A DNA stretch of 19,147 nt, taken from NCBI GenBank assembly GCA_964635975.1, contig CAZWPO010000038.1, positions 1-19,147 of the forward strand, given 5' to 3'. The stretch's first letter is position 1. Each line of letters starts with the position of its first letter. Position numbers and translations under genes: made by a program. This stretch comes from UBA5314 sp964635975 (GTDB lineage Bacteria > Bacillota > Syntrophomonadia > Syntrophomonadales > Syntrophomonadaceae). Under the pieces are notes generated by a model. The model saw only the letters and a list, made by a program, of their open reading frames with translations, had not been told where the DNA came from and made no database searches. Shown one piece after another: positions 6,559 to 14,691 of the stretch.

Positions 6559-7596
6559 ATGGATAGAATTTTTTCGATTATTGAAAGATTTGCGCCTGAC
6601 GCGATGGAGATTATTGAGATTAGATATCAGCTTTTGCGCCAGGTAATGCACCGTCAACCGATTGGCAGGCGGCAGTTGTGCAGGGAATTGAGCTATACGG
6701 AGCGGCAGGTGCGAAATGAAATAGAAATGCTTAAAAACCAGGGAGCCTTGCAAATAACCGCGGCAGGCATTACTATAACCTCCTACGGGGAAGATCTTCT
6801 CAATGAAATTGATTCCCTGGCTCCAGCTCTATACCACACCCAAACACTTGCCAAGAGAATTAAGCAACAATTTAATCTGCAGCAGGTTATCGTAGTGCCC
6901 GGTGACTCGGAGCGCGATCCTCTGGTCAAAAAGGACCTGGGCCGGGCAGCGGCCAGGTTTTTGGAAAGGACCCTTCATCCATCCTGTATCGTTGCCGTTA
7001 CTGGCGGAACTACTCTGGCTGAAATGGCTGACGCTATTGAAAAGACCCACATTGATGACGTTTTAATAGTACCTGCACGAGGTGGCCTGGGTGAAGAAAT
7101 GGAACTGCAAGCCGGGACAATAGCTGCAAAGATAGCGAAAGCTATAAGCGCTCAGTACCGCCTGCTGCACATTCCGGATAACCTGGAAGAGAATACTGCC
7201 GAAATACTTAAAAAGGATAGCCATATCCAGGAAGTAGTCAATAAAATTAAAGCCAGCAATATTCTTCTGCATGGCATTGGACCAGCCATCGAAATGGCCA
7301 ACAGGCGTGGCCTGGAGCCTAAGGAAATTGATTTTATCTATTTCCACCAGGCGGTCGGAGAAGCGCTGCGATATTATTTTAACGAATCGGGAAATATAGT
7401 CTATGAAGCGGCAGGCATTGGACTGGAACTGGCCGATGTAAAAAACATAACATGGGTCGTAGCGGTGGCGGGAGGACGCCATAAAGCTAAGGCGATTAAA
7501 TCTGTTTTGAAAAATGGGTTGGATAAAGTGCTGATCACAGACGAAGGGGCGGCACGGGAAATCATAAATGGAAAGGATGATCTGCATGGGAATTAA
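6559..7596 (+). CDS. cggR: Central glycolytic genes regulator, SorC/DeoR-type repressor
   Basis: From ATG 6559 the protein has 345 residues. A winged helix-turn-helix at about 20-65 contains PIGRRQLCRELSYTERQVRNEIEMLK, closely resembling B. subtilis CggR. The rest is a SorC-type sugar-phosphate-binding domain with VVPGDSERDPLVKKDLGRAAA (112-132) and AVTGGTTLAEMA (146-157). In B. subtilis CggR represses the gapA operon and is released by fructose-1,6-bisphosphate; the same role is inferred from its place as first gene of the operon. ATG 6523 would add twelve residues lacking homology and sits 13 bases from its nearest G-rich site, so ATG 6559 (AAGGGCAGG at 6544-6552) is chosen. The 3' end overlaps gapA by 11 bases. 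Confidence 0.93.
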   Translation: MDRIFSIIERFAPDAMEIIEIRYQLLRQVMHRQPIGRRQLCRELSYTERQVRNEIEMLKNQGALQITAAGITITSYGEDLLNEIDSLAPALYHTQTLAKRIKQQFNLQQVIVVPGDSERDPLVKKDLGRAAARFLERTLHPSCIVAVTGGTTLAEMADAIEKTHIDDVLIVPARGGLGEEMELQAGTIAAKIAKAISAQYRLLHIPDNLEENTAEILKKDSHIQEVVNKIKASNILLHGIGPAIEMANRRGLEPKEIDFIYFHQAVGEALRYYFNESGNIVYEAAGIGLELADVKNITWVVAVAGGRHKAKAIKSVLKNGLDKVLITDEGAAREIINGKDDLHGN

Positions 7597-8593
7597 GATG
7601 GCGATCAATGGATTTGGGCGCATCGGCCGTCTGGTAGCGCGAGTTGCTGCTCATAGAGACGACCTGGATATTGTGGCGATCAATGATTTAGGAGAGGTTA
7701 ATGCCAGTGCTCATCTTTTCAAGTACGATTCCGTTCACGGTACGTTTAATGGAACTGTGGCCGTCGATGGTCAGGATATAATAGTCAATGGTAGCAGGAT
7801 AAAGTATATTTCCGAAAAAGATCCGGAAAAACTGCCCTGGCGTGACCTGGGGATTCAGGTGGTGGTGGAGGCAACCGGAGCCTTCCGTGATAGGGCTAAA
7901 GCGGCAAAACACCTGACCGCCGGCGCATCCAAGGTTGTAGTTACTGCCCCGGCCAAGGGGGTGGACCTGACTATGGTTATGGGTGTAAACCAGGATAAAT
8001 ACGAGCCAGCTATGGATGTGATATCAAATGCTTCCTGCACGACCAATTGTCTGGCTCCCGTAGCAAAAGTGCTGATGGAGCAGTTTGGCATCGTAAAAGG
8101 CTTTATGAATACGGTACACTCATATACCAATGATCAACGGGTTCTGGACCTGGAGCATGATGATCTGCGTCGGGCCAGGGCAGCGGCATTATCCTTGATT
8201 CCTACTACCACCGGGGCAGCCAGCGCTCTGGGACTGGTTATACCCGAGCTGGAAGGCAAGCTGGATGGAATCGCTATCCGGGTTCCGACTCCTGACGTTT
8301 CTCTGTTGGACCTTACCGTCGAACTGGAAAAGGCGGCCAGTGTCAAGGAGATCAATGATGCATTCTACGCTGCCAGCCAGGGAGAGCTGAAAGGAATTCT
8401 GAAGTATACAGAAGAGCCGCTGGTTTCCACCGATTATCGAGGGGAAGAGAACTCTGCGGTAGTTGATGGGCTTTTGACCATGACTATGGGTGATAAGATG
8501 GCCAAGATCATTGCCTGGTATGACAATGAATGGGGCTATTCAGTAAGAGTAGTTGATGTTGTTCACTATGTTGCATCTCAAAGCGGCAGGTAA
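7586..8593 (+). CDS. gapA: Glyceraldehyde-3-phosphate dehydrogenase, NAD-dependent glycolytic type
   Basis: The 335-residue enzyme oxidises glyceraldehyde-3-phosphate to 1,3-bisphosphoglycerate. The Rossmann motif INGFGRIGR is at 7-15, and Asp34 in AINDLGE is the usual acidic residue favouring NAD. The catalytic Cys151 lies in SNASCTTNC, with HSYTNDQRVLD downstream and the C-terminal WYDNEWGYS. In the cofactor loop DLEHDDLRRARAAA the leucine of NAD-type enzymes is kept, but the following position, proline in Bacillus enzymes, is glutamate. ATG 7586 is chosen because MGIKMAINGFG matches family N termini and the purine-rich GGAAAGGA (7570-7577) lies 8 bases upstream; frames starting at 7568 add six unsupported residues. 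It overlaps cggR by 11 bases. Confidence 0.97.
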   Translation: MGIKMAINGFGRIGRLVARVAAHRDDLDIVAINDLGEVNASAHLFKYDSVHGTFNGTVAVDGQDIIVNGSRIKYISEKDPEKLPWRDLGIQVVVEATGAFRDRAKAAKHLTAGASKVVVTAPAKGVDLTMVMGVNQDKYEPAMDVISNASCTTNCLAPVAKVLMEQFGIVKGFMNTVHSYTNDQRVLDLEHDDLRRARAAALSLIPTTTGAASALGLVIPELEGKLDGIAIRVPTPDVSLLDLTVELEKAASVKEINDAFYAASQGELKGILKYTEEPLVSTDYRGEENSAVVDGLLTMTMGDKMAKIIAWYDNEWGYSVRVVDVVHYVASQSGR

Positions 8594-8614
8594 TATATTG
8601 GAGGTGTATCAATC

Positions 8615-9808
8615 TTGAGAAACTTACGGGATACTGACCTAAAAGGTAAAAGAGTACTGATGCGGGTTGATTTCAATGTGCCTATGGACAAGAGCGGAAA
8701 TATCATTGATGATACCAAAATGCGCGAAGCCTTTCCCACGATTCGTTATGTACTCGACCAGGGGGCCAGTCTTATCCTAATGAGTCATCTGGGACGACCT
8801 CAGGGCCAGGTTAATGAAAAATACAGCCTGAAAAGCGTGGCGGCCCATTTGAAAGGACTACTTTCAGTTCCGGTGTTTATGGCTACCGACTGCATCGGAG
8901 CTGATGTTGAGATTCAGGCCAGGCGTCTCAAGCCCGGCGAAATACTGATGCTGGAAAATGTCCGTTTTCATCCCGAAGAAGAGGAGAATGATGCCGGATT
9001 TTCTAAGCAACTGGCGGCGCTGGGAGAAATTTATATCAACGATGCCTTCGGGACCGCCCACCGGGCTCATGCTTCCACCTCTGGTGTAGCGGATTTTCTG
9101 CCCGCCTATGCCGGTCTGCTTATGGAAAAGGAAGTCAAAATGCTCAAAGACGTACTGGAAAATCCGGAGAGCCCAAGGATGGCTATACTGGGGGGGGCTA
9201 AAGTAGCAGACAAATTGGGATTGATTCATAACCTGCTGGGGAAAATGGATTACATCTTAATCGGCGGAGGGATGGCCAATACATTTTTAAAAGCCCAGGG
9301 CTACGAGATCGGGCGCTCCCTGGTCGAGGATGATCTACTGGATGAAGCAAGGCGCCTGCTGAATTCATCCGCTCAAGCCAACACCACCATTATGCTGCCC
9401 GTAGACGTTATAGTCGCCGGAGAGATTTCTCCCGAGGCGAGGGGGAGTGTAGTTGATGTAAACAATATTCCATCCGACATGATGATATTAGACATCGGCC
9501 CCCGTACCATCGCCAGCTTTACAGAGGCAATAAAAAAAGCAAGGACTGTGGTTTGGAACGGTCCGCTTGGTGTTTATGAATATGAACAATTTGCCGGGGG
9601 CACAAGGCAGGTTGCGGAGGCACTAGCCCATTCAAGTGCTATCAGTGTCATAGGGGGGGGGGATTCCGCTGCCGCCGTTCATGATATGGGTTTGGAGAAG
9701 AACATCACCCACATTTCCACCGGCGGAGGCGCTACCCTGGAATTCCTGGAAGGACTCAGGCTTCCTGGAGTTGCCGCGTGTGAGGGCTATGCTTCAGCAG
9801 CCCATTAA
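8615..9808 (+). CDS. pgk: Phosphoglycerate kinase
   Basis: The 397-residue enzyme transfers phosphate from 1,3-bisphosphoglycerate to ADP. Substrate-binding residues are seen in RVDFNVP (17-23) and SHLGRP (57-62). FHPEEEENDAGFSKQLAALG is followed by INDAFGTAHRAHAST. Nucleotide-binding elements are AILGGAKVADK, IGGGMANTF and the C-terminal GGGDSAAAV (347-355). The start is TTG 8615 with GGAGGTG at 8600-8606, 8 bases away; the N terminus MRNLRDTDLKGKRVLMRVDFN fits homologues. The codons of G347-G349 lie in an uninterrupted run of ten G (9653-9662), and a second run of eight G lies near 9190-9197. It begins 21 bases after gapA and is cotranscribed. Confidence 0.97.
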   Translation: MRNLRDTDLKGKRVLMRVDFNVPMDKSGNIIDDTKMREAFPTIRYVLDQGASLILMSHLGRPQGQVNEKYSLKSVAAHLKGLLSVPVFMATDCIGADVEIQARRLKPGEILMLENVRFHPEEEENDAGFSKQLAALGEIYINDAFGTAHRAHASTSGVADFLPAYAGLLMEKEVKMLKDVLENPESPRMAILGGAKVADKLGLIHNLLGKMDYILIGGGMANTFLKAQGYEIGRSLVEDDLLDEARRLLNSSAQANTTIMLPVDVIVAGEISPEARGSVVDVNNIPSDMMILDIGPRTIASFTEAIKKARTVVWNGPLGVYEYEQFAGGTRQVAEALAHSSAISVIGGGDSAAAVHDMGLEKNITHISTGGGATLEFLEGLRLPGVAACEGYASAAH

Positions 9809-9846
9809 GACGGTTTCAAGGATTAAAGTATTGGGGGGATTACCAG

Positions 9847-10605
9847 TTGAGAAAATCACTGGTTGTGGCTAATTGGAAAATGAACAAGAATATAGAAGAG
9901 ACAGAGGCCTTTGTTAAAGAATTTTTGTCCGAGATTGCGGAATTAAGCTCTGTAGATATGGTTATCTGTCCGCCCTTCACCTGCTTGGAAACGTTAAATC
10001 GCAGCCTGGCTGGTAGCGGGGTAAAAACCGGTGGGCAAAATATGTTTTGGGCTGATAAGGGAGCTTATACCGGAGAGATATCACCTTCCATGCTGGTAAA
10101 TATCGGCTGCAGCTACGTAATTCTGGGCCATTCCGAGCGCAGGCAGATTCTGGGGGAGACTGATATAATAGTCAACCGCAAAGTCATGGCTGCTATGGAT
10201 TCGGGCTTGATACCTTTATTATGCGTGGGGGAAACTCTCCAGGAACGAGATAATAATTTGGCACGGGAAGTTGTCAAAGATCAATTGACCAAAGATTTGA
10301 CAGGTATCGCGCTTGATAAACCTTCCCTGGTAATTGCCTATGAACCTGTCTGGGCAATCGGAACAGGAATAAATGCGAACCGGGACGATGCTCAGGAGAT
10401 GATCGGATTCATACGGAATTATTTGGAGAAGCTGTATAGCAGGGAAATTGCCCAGTCTATCCGCATCTTATATGGCGGTAGTGTAAATGAAGACAATATT
10501 GCTGACTTTTTTGCTGAAGAAGATGTAGACGGAGCACTGGTGGGAACGGCCAGTCTCCAGGCTGCTTCCTTCGCGAAAATCGCAAAGGCAGGAGTAAATG
10601 AATAA
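9847..10605 (+). CDS. tpiA: Triosephosphate isomerase
   Basis: The 252-residue protein is a complete TIM barrel enzyme interconverting dihydroxyacetone phosphate and glyceraldehyde-3-phosphate. Active-site residues are visible: Asn9 and Lys11 in VANWKMN, His95 in LGHSERR, Glu166 in AYEPVWAIGTG, and the phosphate loop YGGSV at 209-213. The start is TTG 9847 with GGGGGG at 9833-9838, 8 bases upstream; MRKSLVVANWKMN is the standard N terminus. It begins 38 bases after pgk and overlaps gpmI by 8 bases, indicating translational coupling in the glycolytic operon. Confidence 0.97.
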   Translation: MRKSLVVANWKMNKNIEETEAFVKEFLSEIAELSSVDMVICPPFTCLETLNRSLAGSGVKTGGQNMFWADKGAYTGEISPSMLVNIGCSYVILGHSERRQILGETDIIVNRKVMAAMDSGLIPLLCVGETLQERDNNLAREVVKDQLTKDLTGIALDKPSLVIAYEPVWAIGTGINANRDDAQEMIGFIRNYLEKLYSREIAQSIRILYGGSVNEDNIADFFAEEDVDGALVGTASLQAASFAKIAKAGVNE

Positions 10606-12142
10606 GAAACCGTTATTATTAATGATACTTGATGGCTGGGGCAGCCGGGCGGATTGCTCTGACAATGCAATAACTCAGGCTCATCCTCAGCATTTTATAG
10701 ACCTACACATGAGGTATCCCCATACTATGCTTAAGTGTTCCGGTATGGATGTGGGGCTGCCGGAAGGCCTGATGGGTAATTCTGAAGTGGGGCACCTAAA
10801 TATGGGCTCGGGCCGAATCGTATACCAGGAAATAACCCGCATCAATAAGACAATTGATGAGGGCAGTTTTTTTGAGAACCCTGCATTCCTGGATGCTATT
10901 GCTAAAGCTCGCCATCACGGCGGCGCGGTGCACCTGATGGGCCTGGTCTCAGAGGGTGGCGTACACAGCACCATGAAGCATATATACGCCCTCCTGGAAC
11001 TGTGCAGGCGTCAGGGCCAATCCCGTGTATTTGTGCATGCGTTTTTGGACGGCCGCGATGTTGGACCTAAAAGCGCGATGGATTATGTGGGTGCGCTGGA
11101 AGCGCAGATGAAAGAAATAGGTATCGGTCATATTGCCAGCGTCCATGGGCGCTTTTATCCTATGGACCGGGACAACCGCTGGGAGCGGGTGGAGCGTGGC
11201 TACAATGCCATGGTTCTGGGTCAGGGGGAGATGGCTCCCAGCGCCCAGGCGGCGATCGAAAACAGCTATGAAAAGAGAATAACTGATGAGTTCGTGGAGC
11301 CGGTCGTTATAGTAGACCTGAACGGGCTTCCGCTGGCGACCGTTCAGGACGGCGATAGTGTGATATTCTTTAACTTCAGAGCTGATCGGGCCAGGCAGAT
11401 TACCCGCGCCTTTGTCGACAGAGACATGGAACATTTCGAGCGGGTAGTGTGGCCCCAGGTCCAGTATGTCTGCATGACGCAGTATGATGCTACCATTAGT
11501 GCTTCGGTCGCTTTTCCACCTCAGAACCTGGACAACACGCTGGGTGAAGTATTATCAAGAAACGGATTAAAACAGCTGCGTATTGCCGAGACAGAAAAGT
11601 ATGCCCACGTAACTTTTTTCTTTAATGGCGGAGTCGAGGAAGCGGATCCGGGAGAAGACCGTATACTGATACCTTCGCCCAAGGTGGCAACCTACAATCT
11701 GAAGCCGGAAATGAGTGCTTATGAGGTTACTGACAGGGTCATACTTGAAATAAAGCGAGATTTTTACGATGTCATAATAATGAACTATGCCAATCCTGAT
11801 ATGGTAGGGCATACTGGCATCATGGAAGCGGCCGTCAAGGCTGTCAAAGTAGTCGATGAATGTCTTTCGCGGGTGGTAGAGGCGGTTCAAGAAGCCTCGG
11901 GAAGCATTATCATAACAGCAGATCACGGCAATTGCGAGATGATGGTCTGCCCTGTGACAGGTTCGCCATACACGGCCCACACCACGGATGAGGTCCCCTT
12001 TATTTTGATCGGTCAGGATTATCATGACCGCAGACTGCGCGATGGGGGGGCGCTCTGCGATATTGCTCCCACCATCCTGGAAATATTGAAAATACCGGCC
12101 CCACCGGAAATGACCGGTATCAGCCTGATAATACAAGAATAA
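10598..12142 (+). CDS. gpmI: 2,3-bisphosphoglycerate-independent phosphoglycerate mutase
   Basis: The 514-residue protein belongs to the alkaline-phosphatase superfamily mutases that use two divalent metals, Mn in Bacillus relatives. Asp12 in LMILDGWG is a metal ligand, and the phosphoserine nucleophile is Ser62 in GNSEVGH. The substrate loops FLDGRDVGPKSA and GRFYPMDRDNRW, and the metal sites NYANPDMVGHTG, ITADHGNCE and AHTTDEVPF follow in family order. The enzyme converts 3- to 2-phosphoglycerate. The start ATG 10598 overlaps the tpiA stop, with AGGAG at 10591-10595. Length and order match the family; nothing is missing. No cofactor-dependent mutase is seen in the window. Confidence 0.97.
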   Translation: MNKKPLLLMILDGWGSRADCSDNAITQAHPQHFIDLHMRYPHTMLKCSGMDVGLPEGLMGNSEVGHLNMGSGRIVYQEITRINKTIDEGSFFENPAFLDAIAKARHHGGAVHLMGLVSEGGVHSTMKHIYALLELCRRQGQSRVFVHAFLDGRDVGPKSAMDYVGALEAQMKEIGIGHIASVHGRFYPMDRDNRWERVERGYNAMVLGQGEMAPSAQAAIENSYEKRITDEFVEPVVIVDLNGLPLATVQDGDSVIFFNFRADRARQITRAFVDRDMEHFERVVWPQVQYVCMTQYDATISASVAFPPQNLDNTLGEVLSRNGLKQLRIAETEKYAHVTFFFNGGVEEADPGEDRILIPSPKVATYNLKPEMSAYEVTDRVILEIKRDFYDVIIMNYANPDMVGHTGIMEAAVKAVKVVDECLSRVVEAVQEASGSIIITADHGNCEMMVCPVTGSPYTAHTTDEVPFILIGQDYHDRRLRDGGALCDIAPTILEILKIPAPPEMTGISLIIQE

Positions 12143-12171
12143 CACTGGCGATCAAAAAAGGAGGAAGATAG

Positions 12172-13461
12172 ATGAGTACCATTATTGATGTATTTGCCCG
12201 CGAGCTTCTGGATTCACGCGGCAATCCCACCATAGAGGTCGAAGTGATCTTGGAAGACGGTAGCATGGGCCGTGCGATCGTGCCCTCGGGGGCTTCTACT
12301 GGAGCACATGAAGCCCATGAATTAAGGGACGAGGACCCGCTTCGCTATAACGGAAAAGGGGTTCTAAAAGCGGTTGAAAATGTAAATGAAATTATTGCTC
12401 CTGAAATTATTGGCATGGAAGCCGTCCGTCAGATCGATATAGATACTTTGATGATTGAACTGGATGGCACTCCCAGCAAGCAGAAACTGGGCGCCAATGC
12501 CATCCTGGGCGTATCCATGGCCGTAGCCAGAGCAGCAGCCACCTACCTGGGCCTGCCCCTCTATCAATATATAGGAGGAGTAAACGCCCGTGAGTTGCCG
12601 GTCCCCATGATGAATATCCTAAATGGAGGGAAACATGCCGACAACAACGTCGACATCCAGGAATTTATGATACTGCCGACGGGAGCTGGTAACTATTCAC
12701 AGGGGCTGCGCATGACTGTGGAAATATACCACACTTTGAAAAAAGTACTTAAAGATAAAGGTCTGGCAACAGCAGTGGGTGATGAAGGCGGCTTTGCTCC
12801 CAACCTTCCTTCCAATGAATCAGCTATACAAATCATCTTAGAAGCCATTGAGAGCGCCGGCTATAAGCCCGGCAAGGATGTGTACCTGGCCCTGGACGTG
12901 GCCGCCAGTGAGCTTTTTAAAGACGGGCGCTATTACCTGGCAGAGAATAATCAGATACTGACATCAGCAGCTATGGTAGATTACTATGCCATGCTGGTGG
13001 ATAAATATCCTATCATTTCAATTGAGGACGGTCTGGCTGAAGATGACTGGGAGGGCTGGAAGCTGTTAAGCCAGCGCCTGGGGCAAAAGATCCAGCTGGT
13101 GGGAGACGATCTTTTTGTCACCAACACCGACCGGCTTTCCAGGGGGATAAAAGAAGGAATCTGCAACAGCATTCTTATCAAACTGAACCAAATTGGAACA
13201 TTGAGTGAAACCCTGGAGACCATAAATATGGCGAAAAGAGCGGGCTATACCAGCGTTATTTCCCACCGTTCAGGTGAGACCGAAGACGCCATCATAGCAG
13301 ATATCGCCGTAGCTACCGGAGTTGGCCAGATCAAAAGCGGGGCTCCTGCCCGCACTGACCGGGTGGCCAAGTACAACCAGCTACTGCGCATCGAAGAAGA
13401 ATTGGATGTGTTTGCGGTATATCGCGGGCTCGATACCTTTTATAACCTCTTCCGCGGTTAG
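12172..13461 (+). CDS. eno: Enolase
   Basis: The 429-residue enzyme dehydrates 2-phosphoglycerate to phosphoenolpyruvate and is the last step encoded in this operon. Signatures in order: ELLDSRGNPT (11-20), PSGASTGAHEA (38-48), GDEGGFAPNL (catalytic Glu region, about 204-213), SIEDGLAEDDW (Mg ligand), VGDDLFVTN, LIKLNQIGTL (catalytic Lys) and SHRSGETED. The start ATG follows an excellent AAAGGAGG 8 bases upstream, better than the other sites in the operon. It lies 29 bases after gpmI. Downstream secG has its own promoter; no strong terminator is seen between them. The pyruvate kinase gene is not in the window. Confidence 0.98.
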   Translation: MSTIIDVFARELLDSRGNPTIEVEVILEDGSMGRAIVPSGASTGAHEAHELRDEDPLRYNGKGVLKAVENVNEIIAPEIIGMEAVRQIDIDTLMIELDGTPSKQKLGANAILGVSMAVARAAATYLGLPLYQYIGGVNARELPVPMMNILNGGKHADNNVDIQEFMILPTGAGNYSQGLRMTVEIYHTLKKVLKDKGLATAVGDEGGFAPNLPSNESAIQIILEAIESAGYKPGKDVYLALDVAASELFKDGRYYLAENNQILTSAAMVDYYAMLVDKYPIISIEDGLAEDDWEGWKLLSQRLGQKIQLVGDDLFVTNTDRLSRGIKEGICNSILIKLNQIGTLSETLETINMAKRAGYTSVISHRSGETEDAIIADIAVATGVGQIKSGAPARTDRVAKYNQLLRIEEELDVFAVYRGLDTFYNLFRG

Positions 13462-13471
13462 GAGCAAAGCA

Positions 13472-13485
13472 TCCTACTTGTAGGA
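13472..13485. repeat. Perfect 6-bp inverted repeat overlapping the secG -35 element
   Basis: TCCTAC (13472-13477) and GTAGGA (13480-13485) are separated by two bases. The right arm covers most of the -35 hexamer TTGTAG (13478-13483). It is too short and lacks a T tract, so it is not a terminator for eno. It could be an operator, but such short palindromes also occur by chance. Confidence 0.3.
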
Positions 13486-13506
13486 AAATGGACGATATGC
13501 TAAAAT
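13478..13506 (+). promoter_or_regulatory. Sigma-A promoter for secG
   Basis: TTGTAG (13478-13483), a 17-base spacer ending in TGC, and TAAAAT (13501-13506) form a good vegetative promoter with an extended -10. Transcription would start around 13513, leaving about 30 bases before TTG 13544. It lies in the 82-base gap after eno and would decouple secG from glycolytic control. Confidence 0.6.
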
Positions 13507-13543
13507 AATCGATAGTGTCTATAGGGACTTCGGAGGTGGAAAT

Positions 13544-13774
13544 TTGCTCAAGATAATACTTATAATTCTGCAGGTAATATGTTCTCTGGCTTTGATTGCA
13601 ACCGTTCTTCTCCAATCTGGAAAGAGCGCCGGGCTTTCTGGCAGTATCGCCGGCGGCAGTGAGGCGATATTCGGCGGCAAGAAAAAAGGGATCGATGAGC
13701 TTTTAAATAAGCTCACTGCCTGGATCGCTGTTTTATTTGTGATATTGACTACAGCTTTAACGCTGGTAAAATAA
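13544..13774 (+). CDS. secG: Preprotein translocase subunit SecG
   Basis: The 76-residue membrane protein has two predicted transmembrane helices, about residues 4-24 (IILIILQVICSLALIATVLLQ) and 55-74 (AWIAVLFVILTTALTLV within it). They are joined by the glycine/serine-rich cytoplasmic loop with AGLSGSIAGGSEAIFGGKKKG typical of SecG. It is the small subunit of SecYEG that stimulates SecA-driven export at the plasma membrane. The start is TTG 13544 with GGAGGTGG at 13532-13539. Length equals the Bacillus protein, and the position before the esterase-rnr-smpB group is the conserved Gram-positive arrangement. Confidence 0.95.
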   Translation: MLKIILIILQVICSLALIATVLLQSGKSAGLSGSIAGGSEAIFGGKKKGIDELLNKLTAWIAVLFVILTTALTLVK

Positions 13775-13810
13775 GCTCAAGCTATAGAAAGAATAGAATA
13801 TCCGCGTTAT

Positions 13811-13865
13811 AAAAAAGCCCGTGCGATTAACGTACTTTTAGTACGCTTCAATTACGGGCTTTTTA
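13811..13865. terminator. Strong intrinsic terminator after secG, probably bidirectional
   Basis: An 11-bp outer stem pairs 13812-13822 with 13854-13864 (AAAAAGCCCGT/ACGGGCTTTTT). An inner hairpin pairs CGTAC 13831-13835 with GTACG 13841-13845 around a TTTTA loop. The right side ends in a T run and the left side begins with an A run, so the element can work in both directions. It lies 37 bases after the secG stop and separates secG from the esterase gene. Confidence 0.88.
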
Positions 13866-13930
13866 TATTCTCTGATCTTACTTGTTAACTAGATTAAATA
13901 GTGCTATGTTACGGGAAAGGGAGGTGTATC

Positions 13931-14689
13931 GTGCTTAAATTAGGGGCTGCCCCTTTTATATTAAATGGTAAGAGTCCAGATGCACTTCTATTTGTGCATG
14001 GTTTTACCGCTTCACCATCAGAGGTTTTCCCCACTGCTGCTTTGATCAATGAAATGGGGGATATTACTGTAAAAGGGATTCTGCTCCCTGGCCACGGCAG
14101 TTCAGCGGAAGAGCTCAACCGTACGGGGTGGCAGGATTGGAGCCGGGCTGTAAATAACGAATGCCGGTCCTTACAAAAAGATTACCTGCGGGTATTTGTA
14201 GCCGGATTGTCAATGGGCGGAATGCTGACACTGCATGCCGGCCTGCAGGTTCATGGTCTGGCCGGTGTTGTTTCAATCAATGCACCTTTATTCATCAGAG
14301 ATACCCGAGGAATTAGGTGGTCTCCTTTGATAAAATACTGGCGGCCTTACTGGCCGAAAGATCCTATTGATTTCAAACTTCGCGAACAGGGGCGCTGTGA
14401 TCTGGATTGCTACCCACTCAAGGCCATGCATAGTATGTGGCGGCTGCGCAAGGTACTTATGAAGAACCTTCATGCCATGCGGATTCCTGTTCTTGTCATA
14501 CAGTCTCAAATGGACGAAACAGTTTTAGCAAGCAGTGCCGATTTTATAGTTCAATCTTGTAGGCAGGCTTCTGTCTATAAAGTGGAGTTGCCTGATTCCG
14601 AACATGTAGCTACCATGGGAAGTGAGAAAGAAAAAATTGCTGCGGAAATAGTGCGTTTTATCAATGACATTAAGGGAAAGGGACGATAA
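13931..14689 (+). CDS. Alpha/beta-hydrolase carboxylesterase, Est30/YvaK type
   Basis: From GTG 13931 the protein has 252 residues. The oxyanion strand LLFVHGFTASPSE spans 19-31. The nucleophile Ser94 lies in AGLSMGG, the acid is Asp195 (QSQMDETV) and the base is His225 (PDSEHVAT), close to the Ser94/Asp193/His223 triad known for Geobacillus Est30. It is a cytosolic serine hydrolase of short acyl esters or monoacylglycerols; the natural substrate is unknown. GTG 13931 is chosen because AAAGGGAGG (13916-13924) lies 6 bases upstream; the in-frame GTG 13901 has no such site and would add ten unrelated residues. Its position between secG and rnr matches yvaK of B. subtilis. No strong promoter is evident in the 65 bases after the secG terminator. 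Confidence 0.93.
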   Translation: MLKLGAAPFILNGKSPDALLFVHGFTASPSEVFPTAALINEMGDITVKGILLPGHGSSAEELNRTGWQDWSRAVNNECRSLQKDYLRVFVAGLSMGGMLTLHAGLQVHGLAGVVSINAPLFIRDTRGIRWSPLIKYWRPYWPKDPIDFKLREQGRCDLDCYPLKAMHSMWRLRKVLMKNLHAMRIPVLVIQSQMDETVLASSADFIVQSCRQASVYKVELPDSEHVATMGSEKEKIAAEIVRFINDIKGKGR

Positions 14690-14691
14690 CT

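Noticed and set aside
7063..7623. Antisense open frame opposite cggR
   Set aside because: No domain, no ribosome site of note, and fully explained as the shadow of cggR.
10259..10275. TGGCAC-like sequence resembling a sigma-54 -24 element
   Set aside because: It is inside tpiA, the TTG-like -12 part is out of register by one base, and no activator site or gene start follows.
11567..12145. Long antisense open frame opposite gpmI (192 codons)
   Set aside because: It lies wholly opposite a well-conserved gene, has no recognisable domain, and its composition fits a reverse-frame shadow of gpmI.
13882..13910. TTGTTA-N17-TATGTT as a promoter for the esterase
   Set aside because: Hexamers are only moderate and the start would fall on the ribosome binding site, leaving no leader; not strong enough to annotate.
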